DNA from: a virus
Length of the DNA stretch: 64,000 bases
Reading direction: 5' to 3' (one strand)
Virus record (IMG/VR): IMGVR_UViG_3300013195_000003
Span: 1 to 64,000 of that record
In this document: piece by piece, positions 30,483 through 39,246 of the stretch
Layout of the letters: each line of letters opens with the position of its first letter
Position numbering within the stretch: position 1 is the first letter of the stretch
Translations under genes and position numbers: made by a program
Notes under the pieces: model-generated
What the model saw: only the letters and a program-made list of their open reading frames with translations
What the model was told of the DNA's origin: nothing
Database searches by the model: none

Positions 30483-30771
30483 ATTTTTGATGTTCACAAA
30501 AGATTCTTGTGGACCTTGCGGACTTGTAAAAAGGTATATCAAAGCTTTGAAAGATGATCGATCTTCTCTTATTGAAGAAGTCGAACTTGAGGATTTTAGT
30601 GATGTACCTATTCCTCAAGCAAATTTAGACCTTGCTAAGAAATACGGAATTACTGCAACTCCAGTTCTTATTGTTATCGATGAAAATGGTGAGCTGTTAG
30701 AGAAACATACTGGCGGTATGCCTATCACACAGTCAATTCGCAAACTCTGGGATCAATATGGTAGTGTCTAA
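30475..30771 (+). CDS. thioredoxin-like protein
   Basis: 98 residues. Active site CGPC in DSCGPCGLVK (about residues 12-15 of the product), followed by a helix and the cis-Pro strand TATPVLIVIDENG; C-terminal GGMPITQSIRKLW. A classical thioredoxin fold, slightly short. It probably reduces phage or host enzymes such as ribonucleotide reductase or polymerase-associated partners (partner not visible). It overlaps the next gene, a glutaredoxin-like protein, by 14 bases. Confidence 0.88.
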   Translation: MNKFLMFTKDSCGPCGLVKRYIKALKDDRSSLIEEVELEDFSDVPIPQANLDLAKKYGITATPVLIVIDENGELLEKHTGGMPITQSIRKLWDQYGSV

Positions 30772-31012
30772 AACAGCTGTTATTTACAGCAACGGCAGTC
30801 AAGAATGCGAGAGAATGGCATCTCTCCTTGAGAACATAGATGGAGTTGAAGAATTTCATCGATATGAGCTAGGAAAGCATTTTGAAGATCATCAATTTCG
30901 TAATGAATTTGGTGAAGAAGCAACATATCCGCAATGTGCTATCGGTATGAAGCATATTGGGGATATGAAGACCACACTTCGATATATGTCGGACAACGGA
31001 ATGTTCGTCTGA
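30758..31012 (+). CDS. glutaredoxin-like protein with degenerate active site
   Basis: 84 residues. Glutaredoxin-type order of strands is visible (KTAVIYSNGSQECERMASLL, YPQCAIGMKHIGDMKTTLRYM), with the cis-Pro (TYPQ) and the following strand. The expected N-terminal C-x-x-C is replaced by SNGSQEC, leaving one Cys only, and the GG turn is replaced by GMKHIG. It may act by a monothiol mechanism or be a non-catalytic relative. Translationally coupled to the thioredoxin gene; its stop TGA lies in the GATAAATA late box. Confidence 0.65.
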   Translation: MVVSKTAVIYSNGSQECERMASLLENIDGVEEFHRYELGKHFEDHQFRNEFGEEATYPQCAIGMKHIGDMKTTLRYMSDNGMFV

Positions 31013-31018
31013 TAAATA
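31012..31018 (+). promoter_or_regulatory. late promoter box
   Basis: GATAAATA with ATAAATA at 31012-31018, 36 bases before the large structural gene at 31054. It overlaps the stop codon of the preceding gene. Confidence 0.6.
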
Positions 31019-31053
31019 CCAAACAGGATATCCACCACATAATATTTTAGGTA

Positions 31054-34000
31054 ATGGCACTTACCAGACTAGAGAATCTAATTTCCAGTAAGACTGGACG
31101 TTTCGTTTATGTGTCTCCTGATGATTTTAATGCATCGGATGACGTAAACAATAGGGGTAATTCCCCAACGCGACCGTTTAGGAGTATTCAGCGAGCTTTT
31201 CTGGAAGTTGCTAGATTCTCGTATAAATCGGGTCCTGATAATGACCGATTTGACGAGTTTACAGTTGTGTTGTCTCCTGGAGACCACTATATTGATAACC
31301 GTCCTGGTGTTGCTTCGGTCAATGATATCCCCGACTTCACAACTAATGTGAACTTCGACCTGGGTAACTCCCAGAATGACCTTTATAAGTTTAACTCTAC
31401 GACTGGTGGTGTCATTGTTCCCAGAGGTACTTCTCTGGTGGGTATGGACCTTCGTAAGACGAAGATTCGTCCTCTGTTTGTGCCAAACCCAACGGATACT
31501 AGTATTCCTACTACATCCATCTTTAATGTGACTGGTGGTTGCTATTTCTGGCAATTCTCCATCTTTGATGGTAAGCAGAAGGTTTACTTTGATAACTCGG
31601 GTAATAAAGCTGACCCGACCTTCTCACACCACAAGATTACAAACTTTGAGTTTGCAGACGCTGATGATCTGACTCTCTACTACGACAAAATTGGTGATGC
31701 ATATGAAAATATGGTCATCGATATTAACGTCGATGGTGCTATTCAGGAGACAGACCTTGAGAACCGCATTGTGGGTCCTCTCTCTGACAAAAAGGTCATC
31801 GAGTCGATCACTCCTCAGGCGTTGGGTGGCAACGCAACTGAAATCAGGGTCAAAACAAAAGCGCCTCACGGTTACTTCGTGGGTCAGTTTGTTACTGTTG
31901 ACGATACTGGACTGACGAATGACCTGCACGGTTCGTTCCTAATCACACGTCTGGATCCAGCTGATAATACTCTATTCTTCTATCGTGTCAACCAGTCGAT
32001 CCCGACGCTGATCTCTGGTCAGACCTATACAACAGCTTCTCTGCCCCCGAACAGACTGAATGAGAACGCTATTGTTCAGGCAGAAATCGATACTGTTGAC
32101 TCTGCGTCTCCTTACATTTTCAACCTGTCGATCCGTTCTACTTGGGGTCTGGCAGGTATGCACGCTGATGGATCCAAGGTTACTGGATTCAAGTCGATGG
32201 TGTGTGCTCAGTACACGGGCGTTTCGTTGCAGAAAGACGATCGTGCGTTTACTAAGTTCAACGAAGAAACAGCACAGTTTGAATCTGCCTGGAATGGCGT
32301 TGCTGTTACTGACCCTGAAGAACTGTCAACAGGATCATTCGCTACCACTCCCTACCACACTGATGGTAGAGCATACTTTAAGAACGAGTGGAGAAACGCT
32401 CACGTCAGACTGTCGAACGATGCGTTCATTCAGGCTGTGTCCATCTTCGCGGTGGGTTTCGCAGATCACTTCTTGATTGAGTCTGGTGCTGACATTTCGA
32501 TCACCAACTCTAACTCTAACTTCGGTAACACAGCTCTGGATGCTATCGGATATAAGGGTTTTGCCTTCTTCCAAGATAAGCACGGTTTCGTTACTGATAT
32601 CGTTCCTCCTGAAACGATTGACCTTGACGACACCACACAACCTCCATACTACGGTGTTGACATTCTGGCATCGAAAGAACCCTCTGGTTCTACTCGTGTC
32701 TACCTGGCAGGTGAACCTGAAGAAATCTCTGATCCTGACAACACTCCGACTTATATTCTGCAGGATTATAAGGTTGGTTCTAAGCGTGAAGATAGAATTT
32801 ACGCTAAGTTGGATCCAGACATTACTGGTGGTGAATCTGGTCCTCAGGAGAAGTCTGCTCAGATGTTCCCCTCTGGTTTCGATACCTTCACTGTAAGTGG
32901 TCTCTCAACTGCTACTCAGTCTGTGCAGAATGCTCAGGGTGAGACTATCACTTATCGTGCTACGATCTTCTCCTGCCCTGAAGCACACGGTCTGTACACT
33001 GGTACTCCAGTTCGTTTGGTTCCTAAGAGAGTCAACACTGCTATCGGCAATGAGCTGGTGAGACTGCCTAAGGGTCTGGAACCCAATACAGTCTACTACA
33101 TCATCGCTCCTGGTCGCCACACGTCACCAGTTCCCCCCGATCAGACCTTCCCGACAGAAGACCTGAACACCTTCCTTCTGGCAGCATCTGAGGATGACGC
33201 TGCTGCTGGTAACGCCATTAACATTCCTGAAGCTTTGAATGCTGGCGTCCAGATTGAGATGTTCCAGTACATCTTTGATGTTAACCCGACTCCGTTTAAG
33301 TATAAGGTCACTGTTGCTGATCCTGCTACTAACGAGTTCCAACTGGAATCTCCTCACGTCTTCGATAAAGGTTTCGCTACGAAGGCAGCAACTGGTGTGT
33401 TCTTCCGTGCTAAGCCTGGTTCGCAATTGCCTGGTGGCATTGATGCGAACAAGATGTATTATGCCATCTATGATAATACGAATGGCAACATCAATAAGTT
33501 TAAGGTTGCTGAAACCCCAGCTTTGGCAATTCAAGGTGGTGGCGTTCCATATTCCTTCACTTCTAGCGGCACCGTTGGTGTTTCTGGACAGGATGAGATC
33601 TATGTGTTCTCCTGTAATACCAGACATCCGCTGAAGTATGACCCTGAGATGACTGCATCTCCTGGTCGTAATGGTCTGTGGTATCTGAATGTGTTGGATA
33701 CTCAGCAACAACCCAACCAAATTTATCAGCGTGTCTCTACTCTGTCTGAGTATGTCAATGAAGAAGTCATCACAACCTCAAACACCTACATCAAGCGTAT
33801 CAACGATCGCCGTAGGGAAGATGACCGTATCTACAGACTCAGATACGTTGTGCCGAAGGAGATCGACAACGTTAGAGAACCCCTGCTCGGTTATGTCCTT
33901 AAAGTCAGAACTGACGAGAATAGAAGACTGAGACCTCAGAAGGTTGTTCTGGAAGCTATTGATGGCACTGCAGATATGCCTGTGTTCTATGGTAATAATC

Positions 34001-37000
34001 CTACCATTGATCCTAATGGCGATAACCTTGAGATTCAAAACGATTACAACTATGATCCGTACCTGACTGGCAATAGTAAGCAACTGGTCTCTGATTGCGG
34101 TGTTAAGTTTACTATTGAATCTGCAAGACAAAAGACTATTAATAGTGTTAACCGTATCGAACTGACAGTCTTTGATCACACTATTAACACCAGTATTGCT
34201 GCTGGTACAGCTCTGACTTCTGGTACAATCCTAACTGAAGTTCAACTTAGCAGTGTTACTGGTGCATTCACCCCTGGTCTGGCAGTTGCTTGGTCTGGTT
34301 TCTCTGAGAGCACTGACATCAGTGGTAACCTGCCTACTATTCATAAGATCTACGTTGAGGGTGGTACAACTCGCCTGGTTCTCCGTAGTGATTTTGCTCT
34401 GCTTCCTTACCTGAAGTACAACAATAGCACTGCTACTATTCTTGCTAGCGGTAGCGCTACAGGTATTCTCGCTGAGAAACCCAACGGTGGTCGTGACGAC
34501 TTCAAAGATTATGCTGATGATCTTGGTAGACAGTATGTTATTCGTAATGCTCCTGTTTACACCTTGACCCCTGGTGATTTCGTCCGTGACGAAGCTGATG
34601 GCAACCAGAAAGACTATAAGATTGTTAGTGTTACTGACGTTGATGAGGTTGAAAACACTTACTATGTGTATCGTGTTAAGACTCTGCGCCGTAGAATCTA
34701 CAACCAGCAGGATGGTATCTACTACCTGACTTGTCTGCGTGGTGACTTCTCTCCTTCTGTTACTGAGTTTAACAGCTTCAAGTTTGGTCATCCGACTGAG
34801 AGACTGTATCCTGAACTGTTTGCTGACGATCCGCTGTGGTTTGACCCTGATGGTGATGGTTCAACCGTCAAGGATGCTCCTTCCACGATCTCTGTTGCTG
34901 ACAACTATGTCCACGGTCTTGTGGTTGCTGACGATAACAAGAATAGCGTCACAAAAGAAGCTGTTGAATCTCTGCTGACTAACATCGAGAGAGACAGCGT
35001 TATTAACCTGGAAGCAATGGACGGTAAGGCGGTTGCCTCTCGTGAGGATCGCCTGATCGGTATTGAAGGTAGCAGCAATGCTATTGCTGACCGCCGTGTC
35101 TATATGGAGCTGCGTCGTCCATCACAGGCACGTTCTGGTAACCACACCTTTGAATACACTGGTTTCGGTCCTGGTAACTACTCCACCGCATTCCCCTCTA
35201 GACAGGAGTATGTGCTCTCTGATGATGAAGTCCTGTTCTCTCAGGCGAAGCGTCAAGACGGTGGTGTGGTCTTCTACTCTGGTCTGAACGCTAACGGTGA
35301 CCTGTTCGTGGGTAACCAGCGTATCAACGCTATCTCTGGTGAAGAGACCAAGATTGATGACTCTGTGCTGCGAGTTGCTGGTGAGAATGCTGACGAAGAG
35401 TCCAACACCAATGACATCACAGTTGACACCCTGACTGTCAACAACAAAGTCAAATTTGACCTGCTGAATGACTTCCAGATCTCTGCACCTGGCGGTACAT
35501 TCTTCTCCACCCCTGTTACGATTGAGGTGGGTGATCAGTTTGCTGACAGCTCCGATGACCCTGGTTCTCTGACGATCAAGTCAGTTGCTAACACTGGTAT
35601 TGCTAGTGTTGACCCTGCACTGGTTGAGACTGATATGGTCTTCAACCCTCCGTTCAAACCGAACACCATCCAGTTCGCTGTTTGGGAACTCAACCCCAGA
35701 AACATTTCTTCTGGTCTTACCTATTCGATCAAGACATCGAAAGACAAGACAGTTCCTGCATCCGAAAGCTTTAAGCAAGAGGGTACAATTGAACTGCGTG
35801 GTACTGAGACTGTTGGTGAAGCACATAGAATTGCTAATGTCAACTACAACACCACGATGGGTTGGATCTGGTGTCAGATTGATGGATTCCAGCAAGGTGA
35901 AACTCCCTCCTATGGATGGAGAGAGTGGGGTGTTATCGGTGCTGATGCACTGACCACCTACACCACTGGCACTGGTTCTACTTCGATTGCTACAGGCGAT
36001 GATATGCGTCTGGGTGTCAACCTCAAGAACACTCGCGTTACCAACGGTAGCGTGATTCCTCAGCAGACTCTGGACGTTGAGGGTTCTGGTATCTTCCGCA
36101 ACTCCCTGTGGGTTGGTGGCGACAACCTGAACCCCACTGGTATCCACACCTTCCGTGCTTTCGATGATGATGGCAACGGCGTGGGTCGTGTCTCTATCAA
36201 CACTGGTGACACAGCTGAAGTTACTGGCGCTGTCGGTCTCTGGGTTGGTGGTGACATCATCGTCCGTGGCGGTTCTGCTGGCACTCTGCCTGTTGAATCT
36301 GTTGGCGGTGGTCAATCTAATGGTGACCTGACAATCGACGGCACTCTGACCGCTCTGGGCAATGGTCAGCACGAGTTGGTTGGTGATCTGACAGTCACTA
36401 AGGCACTCTATGTGAGAGGTGGTCTCAATAAGATGTATCAGATTGATTCTGGTACTACTCTTAAGAGTGATATTGATCAGAGACAAACTGATGATTCTCT
36501 GAACTATGTGACTTATGCTGGTCAGAACCTTGTGGTTGGTGATGCAGTTTGGAGTAACGATCACTTCGACGATGCTTCTACTGCAAAACTAGTCATTAAG
36601 GCAGATGGTTCTGCTCGTATCGGTAACGCTAGCGGTGGTATCCAGATGGATGCTAACAGCAATGTGTCTATCGGTGAGGCAACTCCTAGCGCTACAGAGA
36701 AACTGTGGGTTAACGGTTCTACTAAGATTGAGATCAGTGCTACCGAAGCTATTACAGTCTTCGATGATGCTGACCTGCGTCTTAAGATGACACCGACTGG
36801 TCAGATTGACTTCGTTGGCGACGGCACTGCTAGCGATCCTAACTCCAGACTGCACTCTACTGGTGCACTGACTCTGGGTGATAACCTTACTATCAAGAAG
36901 ACTGACATTAACGCTGATACTACATTCAGTATTAATTCTGCAAACGGTGATACAATTATCGGTAATGATGCCGATAACTCTGGTACGCTCAGAGTTCACA

Positions 37001-37533
37001 GCGACACTCAATCCGATAGCACTATTACTGGTGCTGTAATTGTTGATGGTGGTGTTGGTATTACCAAGAATATTAATGTTGGTGGTAATGGTATTGTTAC
37101 TGGTAACCTCGAAGTTGAAGGTGGCGGTTTAGATGTTAACTCTGGTGGCACTAATAACTTCAAAGTCAATACTGATGGTAGTGTTGACCTTAATCAGGTT
37201 TCTGGTTACTTCACACCCACCGCTGGTCGTAAGTGGGTTGAGGTAAGTGCTGCCACTACTGTCGCTTCTAATACTAACTACTATGTTAATACCTTCACTG
37301 GAACTGAGCTTGTAATTACATTGCCCGCATCACCTCAAAAAGGTGATCAGATTCGTATCTTGGATGTTACTGACGCTTTGACTTATAACAAGCAAATCAA
37401 AGTTACATCTGGATCTGGTGGTGCACCTATTCAGGGTGATGCTACTGGCGAGTTGATTATTCAAACACCTGGCGCAGGTCTCGGTTTACTCTATATCAAT
37501 GCTGTTATCGGCTGGCGTTTAATCGAACTCTAA
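31054..37533 (+). CDS. large virion structural protein (baseplate/fibre-associated)
   Basis: 2159 residues. The N-terminus LENLISSKTGRFVYVSPDDF, then NRGNSPTRPFRSIQRAFLEV and FTVVLSPGDHYIDNRPG, is a block I recognise as highly conserved in T4-like cyanophage giant structural proteins and resembles a pectate-lyase-like beta-solenoid start. The middle is a long series of beta domains; the C-terminal third (from about residue 1680) has short repeats such as FRNSLWVGGDNLNPTG, TNDITVDTLTVNN and GDLTVTKALYVRGG, typical of trimeric fibre stems. It probably links baseplate and fibres. A late box lies 36 bases upstream; its stop overlaps the next ATG. Confidence 0.85.
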   Translation: MALTRLENLISSKTGRFVYVSPDDFNASDDVNNRGNSPTRPFRSIQRAFLEVARFSYKSGPDNDRFDEFTVVLSPGDHYIDNRPGVASVNDIPDFTTNVNFDLGNSQNDLYKFNSTTGGVIVPRGTSLVGMDLRKTKIRPLFVPNPTDTSIPTTSIFNVTGGCYFWQFSIFDGKQKVYFDNSGNKADPTFSHHKITNFEFADADDLTLYYDKIGDAYENMVIDINVDGAIQETDLENRIVGPLSDKKVIESITPQALGGNATEIRVKTKAPHGYFVGQFVTVDDTGLTNDLHGSFLITRLDPADNTLFFYRVNQSIPTLISGQTYTTASLPPNRLNENAIVQAEIDTVDSASPYIFNLSIRSTWGLAGMHADGSKVTGFKSMVCAQYTGVSLQKDDRAFTKFNEETAQFESAWNGVAVTDPEELSTGSFATTPYHTDGRAYFKNEWRNAHVRLSNDAFIQAVSIFAVGFADHFLIESGADISITNSNSNFGNTALDAIGYKGFAFFQDKHGFVTDIVPPETIDLDDTTQPPYYGVDILASKEPSGSTRVYLAGEPEEISDPDNTPTYILQDYKVGSKREDRIYAKLDPDITGGESGPQEKSAQMFPSGFDTFTVSGLSTATQSVQNAQGETITYRATIFSCPEAHGLYTGTPVRLVPKRVNTAIGNELVRLPKGLEPNTVYYIIAPGRHTSPVPPDQTFPTEDLNTFLLAASEDDAAAGNAINIPEALNAGVQIEMFQYIFDVNPTPFKYKVTVADPATNEFQLESPHVFDKGFATKAATGVFFRAKPGSQLPGGIDANKMYYAIYDNTNGNINKFKVAETPALAIQGGGVPYSFTSSGTVGVSGQDEIYVFSCNTRHPLKYDPEMTASPGRNGLWYLNVLDTQQQPNQIYQRVSTLSEYVNEEVITTSNTYIKRINDRRREDDRIYRLRYVVPKEIDNVREPLLGYVLKVRTDENRRLRPQKVVLEAIDGTADMPVFYGNNPTIDPNGDNLEIQNDYNYDPYLTGNSKQLVSDCGVKFTIESARQKTINSVNRIELTVFDHTINTSIAAGTALTSGTILTEVQLSSVTGAFTPGLAVAWSGFSESTDISGNLPTIHKIYVEGGTTRLVLRSDFALLPYLKYNNSTATILASGSATGILAEKPNGGRDDFKDYADDLGRQYVIRNAPVYTLTPGDFVRDEADGNQKDYKIVSVTDVDEVENTYYVYRVKTLRRRIYNQQDGIYYLTCLRGDFSPSVTEFNSFKFGHPTERLYPELFADDPLWFDPDGDGSTVKDAPSTISVADNYVHGLVVADDNKNSVTKEAVESLLTNIERDSVINLEAMDGKAVASREDRLIGIEGSSNAIADRRVYMELRRPSQARSGNHTFEYTGFGPGNYSTAFPSRQEYVLSDDEVLFSQAKRQDGGVVFYSGLNANGDLFVGNQRINAISGEETKIDDSVLRVAGENADEESNTNDITVDTLTVNNKVKFDLLNDFQISAPGGTFFSTPVTIEVGDQFADSSDDPGSLTIKSVANTGIASVDPALVETDMVFNPPFKPNTIQFAVWELNPRNISSGLTYSIKTSKDKTVPASESFKQEGTIELRGTETVGEAHRIANVNYNTTMGWIWCQIDGFQQGETPSYGWREWGVIGADALTTYTTGTGSTSIATGDDMRLGVNLKNTRVTNGSVIPQQTLDVEGSGIFRNSLWVGGDNLNPTGIHTFRAFDDDGNGVGRVSINTGDTAEVTGAVGLWVGGDIIVRGGSAGTLPVESVGGGQSNGDLTIDGTLTALGNGQHELVGDLTVTKALYVRGGLNKMYQIDSGTTLKSDIDQRQTDDSLNYVTYAGQNLVVGDAVWSNDHFDDASTAKLVIKADGSARIGNASGGIQMDANSNVSIGEATPSATEKLWVNGSTKIEISATEAITVFDDADLRLKMTPTGQIDFVGDGTASDPNSRLHSTGALTLGDNLTIKKTDINADTTFSINSANGDTIIGNDADNSGTLRVHSDTQSDSTITGAVIVDGGVGITKNINVGGNGIVTGNLEVEGGGLDVNSGGTNNFKVNTDGSVDLNQVSGYFTPTAGRKWVEVSAATTVASNTNYYVNTFTGTELVITLPASPQKGDQIRILDVTDALTYNKQIKVTSGSGGAPIQGDATGELIIQTPGAGLGLLYINAVIGWRLIEL

Positions 37534-38342
37534 TGGCAAAAAATCTAGAAGAAATTCGCGGCTTTAAAAATGCCGCGATCGGTACAATTATGGCGTGGTC
37601 GGGGAGTAGTAGTGAACTCCCCACAGGATGGTTGAGCTGTGATGGTGCAGCTGTAAGTAACGGTGATTATCCTTTACTAAAAGAAGTCATCGGTTACACT
37701 TATGGCGGTTCCGATGCAGCGGGGCAATTTCAAGTTCCTAATTTAAATAATGGCAAAGTTCCTTTCCATAAAGGATCTACTTACAGCGGCAATGGTGGTA
37801 CCAATAGTGGAAGTACAACTTTGAATGCAGATTGGTCTATCAATGGTAGACCTAACAAGACTATTCAATATAGTTCTGCTACGGTTAATTCTAATGATGG
37901 TAATAATGCCTTTTCTAGGAATCTACACTTCCAGAGTAGAATGATGAGTCTTGAAAATCTTCCTGGTCACGGACATAACCCTAATATCAAGACTCTTAAC
38001 AGTCAGCATAACGGTAACCCTTCAGCTGAAGCAGCTGGCGGTGGTGGCAGCAGCAGTAATCGTCTTTTCCAGACTGCTAGATCTGTTCATTCTAGAGGTT
38101 CTCTTCCTAAAGTGGGTGGTCCTAATGATTGGGAAAATAACAGAATGACTAAACCACCTCAAGCTCACGGGCACGAAGCGATTAGAGTTACCATAGATAA
38201 AGGAAACTTGTCTTGTCCTGCATATAATGAGACTTACAATTCTGATAATATGTCGGTTACTAATTTTCCAAATCTAGGAAATGCTGCTCTTGATTTTACG
38301 CAACCATATCAGACTGCGGTCTATATCATCAAAGCATACTAA
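37533..38342 (+). CDS. tail-collar-domain fibre protein 1
   Basis: 269 residues. The N-terminal half is a phage tail collar domain: AAIGTIMAWSGSSSELPTGW, LSCDGAAVSNGDYPLLKEVI, GQFQVPNLNNGKVPFHKG. The second half has a His-rich GHGHNPNIKTLNSQHNG loop and Gly-Ser repeats, then NYETYNSDNMSVTNF-like strands, as in the receptor-binding tips of T4 gp12-like proteins. His pairs there could coordinate metal as in gp12 (inference). Stop overlap with the large structural gene (TAATGG) marks an operon. Confidence 0.78.
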   Translation: MAKNLEEIRGFKNAAIGTIMAWSGSSSELPTGWLSCDGAAVSNGDYPLLKEVIGYTYGGSDAAGQFQVPNLNNGKVPFHKGSTYSGNGGTNSGSTTLNADWSINGRPNKTIQYSSATVNSNDGNNAFSRNLHFQSRMMSLENLPGHGHNPNIKTLNSQHNGNPSAEAAGGGGSSSNRLFQTARSVHSRGSLPKVGGPNDWENNRMTKPPQAHGHEAIRVTIDKGNLSCPAYNETYNSDNMSVTNFPNLGNAALDFTQPYQTAVYIIKAY

Positions 38343-38345
38343 ATA
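38339..38345 (+). promoter_or_regulatory. late promoter box
   Basis: CTAAATA, overlapping the preceding stop codon, 20 bases before the ATG at 38365. Confidence 0.5.
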
Positions 38346-38364
38346 TCTCAGAGCATCATAGTCA

Positions 38365-39246
38365 ATGGCAAAAGTATATGCTAGTATTAGAGGAGCTCAG
38401 GGTGTTGCACCTGGAGTGATTGTTCCTTTTTCAAAGGAATGTCAGTCTGATGCAAATTTGATAGAACGTGTTCCTGGTGGTTACTTACGTTGTGATGGTA
38501 AAATATATCAAGCACGTGATTATCCTGGACTAGCTAAAGTCATTGGCGTCGGTCCATCTGGAGGTAATGGTATTAGAGCTTGTCCATTTCCGCCTGGACT
38601 GGCTGGGGCACAGTTGATTAATCCTACCTTAGATGCTGATGGTAATTTTACAGCTGGTAGTTTTGCAGTTCCTAACTTAGGTGCTAAAGTTTTACTTCCT
38701 AATACTTCGGCAGGTCAACAGTTTATCGGTAATAACGTTGGCGGCGGCATTTATGAAAGAGCTGGAGTAGGATATGTTGCGACTATTCTGCCAACTGTTA
38801 ATACAACCATATCTGGAAACATTATAGATTCCGAAAAAACTAATAGTATTACTGGTAACGGAACTTTCAGTTATCCAAATGGCAGTACTTCGTCAACAAA
38901 CTCTATTGATATCGGAAAAACTGCAGCTCACAATCACAATGATAATTGGTATCAATCTGATATGAGAGATGAGCATTTTGATGCGGATTTGCAAGATGAT
39001 GTTAGTATTGATATTATTCAATACGATATAAGTAACGTTACTATTACACATAATGGTTCAAATATTACTCACAACCATTCAATTTCTGGTGGTAGTTGCA
39101 GTAATCACTTGGAATATACCAGATCACAAACTACAATTAGTTTTTCTGGATCTAGTGCGACGGCGAATGTTACTGCCGATCCCAAAAAATCTTTAGATCA
39201 CCTCACAACACCGTACATCATCGTAGAGTACATCATTAAAATCTGA
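38365..39246 (+). CDS. tail-collar-like fibre protein 2
   Basis: 293 residues. A diverged collar domain: APGVIVPFSKECQSDANLIE, VPGGYLRCDGKIYQARDYPG, AGSFAVPNLGAKVLLPN. The C-terminal half is beta-rich with Asn/His/Thr repeats (TAHNHNDNWYQSD, NVTITHNGSNITHNHSISGG) that resemble metal-binding tip loops. Its last residues (TTPYIIVEYIIKI) follow the same end pattern as the neighbouring collar protein (QTAVYIIKAY). Same gene family and same strand order as 37533 and 39246; stop overlaps next ATG (TGATGG). Confidence 0.72.
   Translation: MAKVYASIRGAQGVAPGVIVPFSKECQSDANLIERVPGGYLRCDGKIYQARDYPGLAKVIGVGPSGGNGIRACPFPPGLAGAQLINPTLDADGNFTAGSFAVPNLGAKVLLPNTSAGQQFIGNNVGGGIYERAGVGYVATILPTVNTTISGNIIDSEKTNSITGNGTFSYPNGSTSSTNSIDIGKTAAHNHNDNWYQSDMRDEHFDADLQDDVSIDIIQYDISNVTITHNGSNITHNHSISGGSCSNHLEYTRSQTTISFSGSSATANVTADPKKSLDHLTTPYIIVEYIIKI

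Noticed and set aside
35581-36564. Minus-strand open frame of 327 codons opposite the 2159-residue protein
   Set aside because: Antisense shadow, no promoter or ribosome site.
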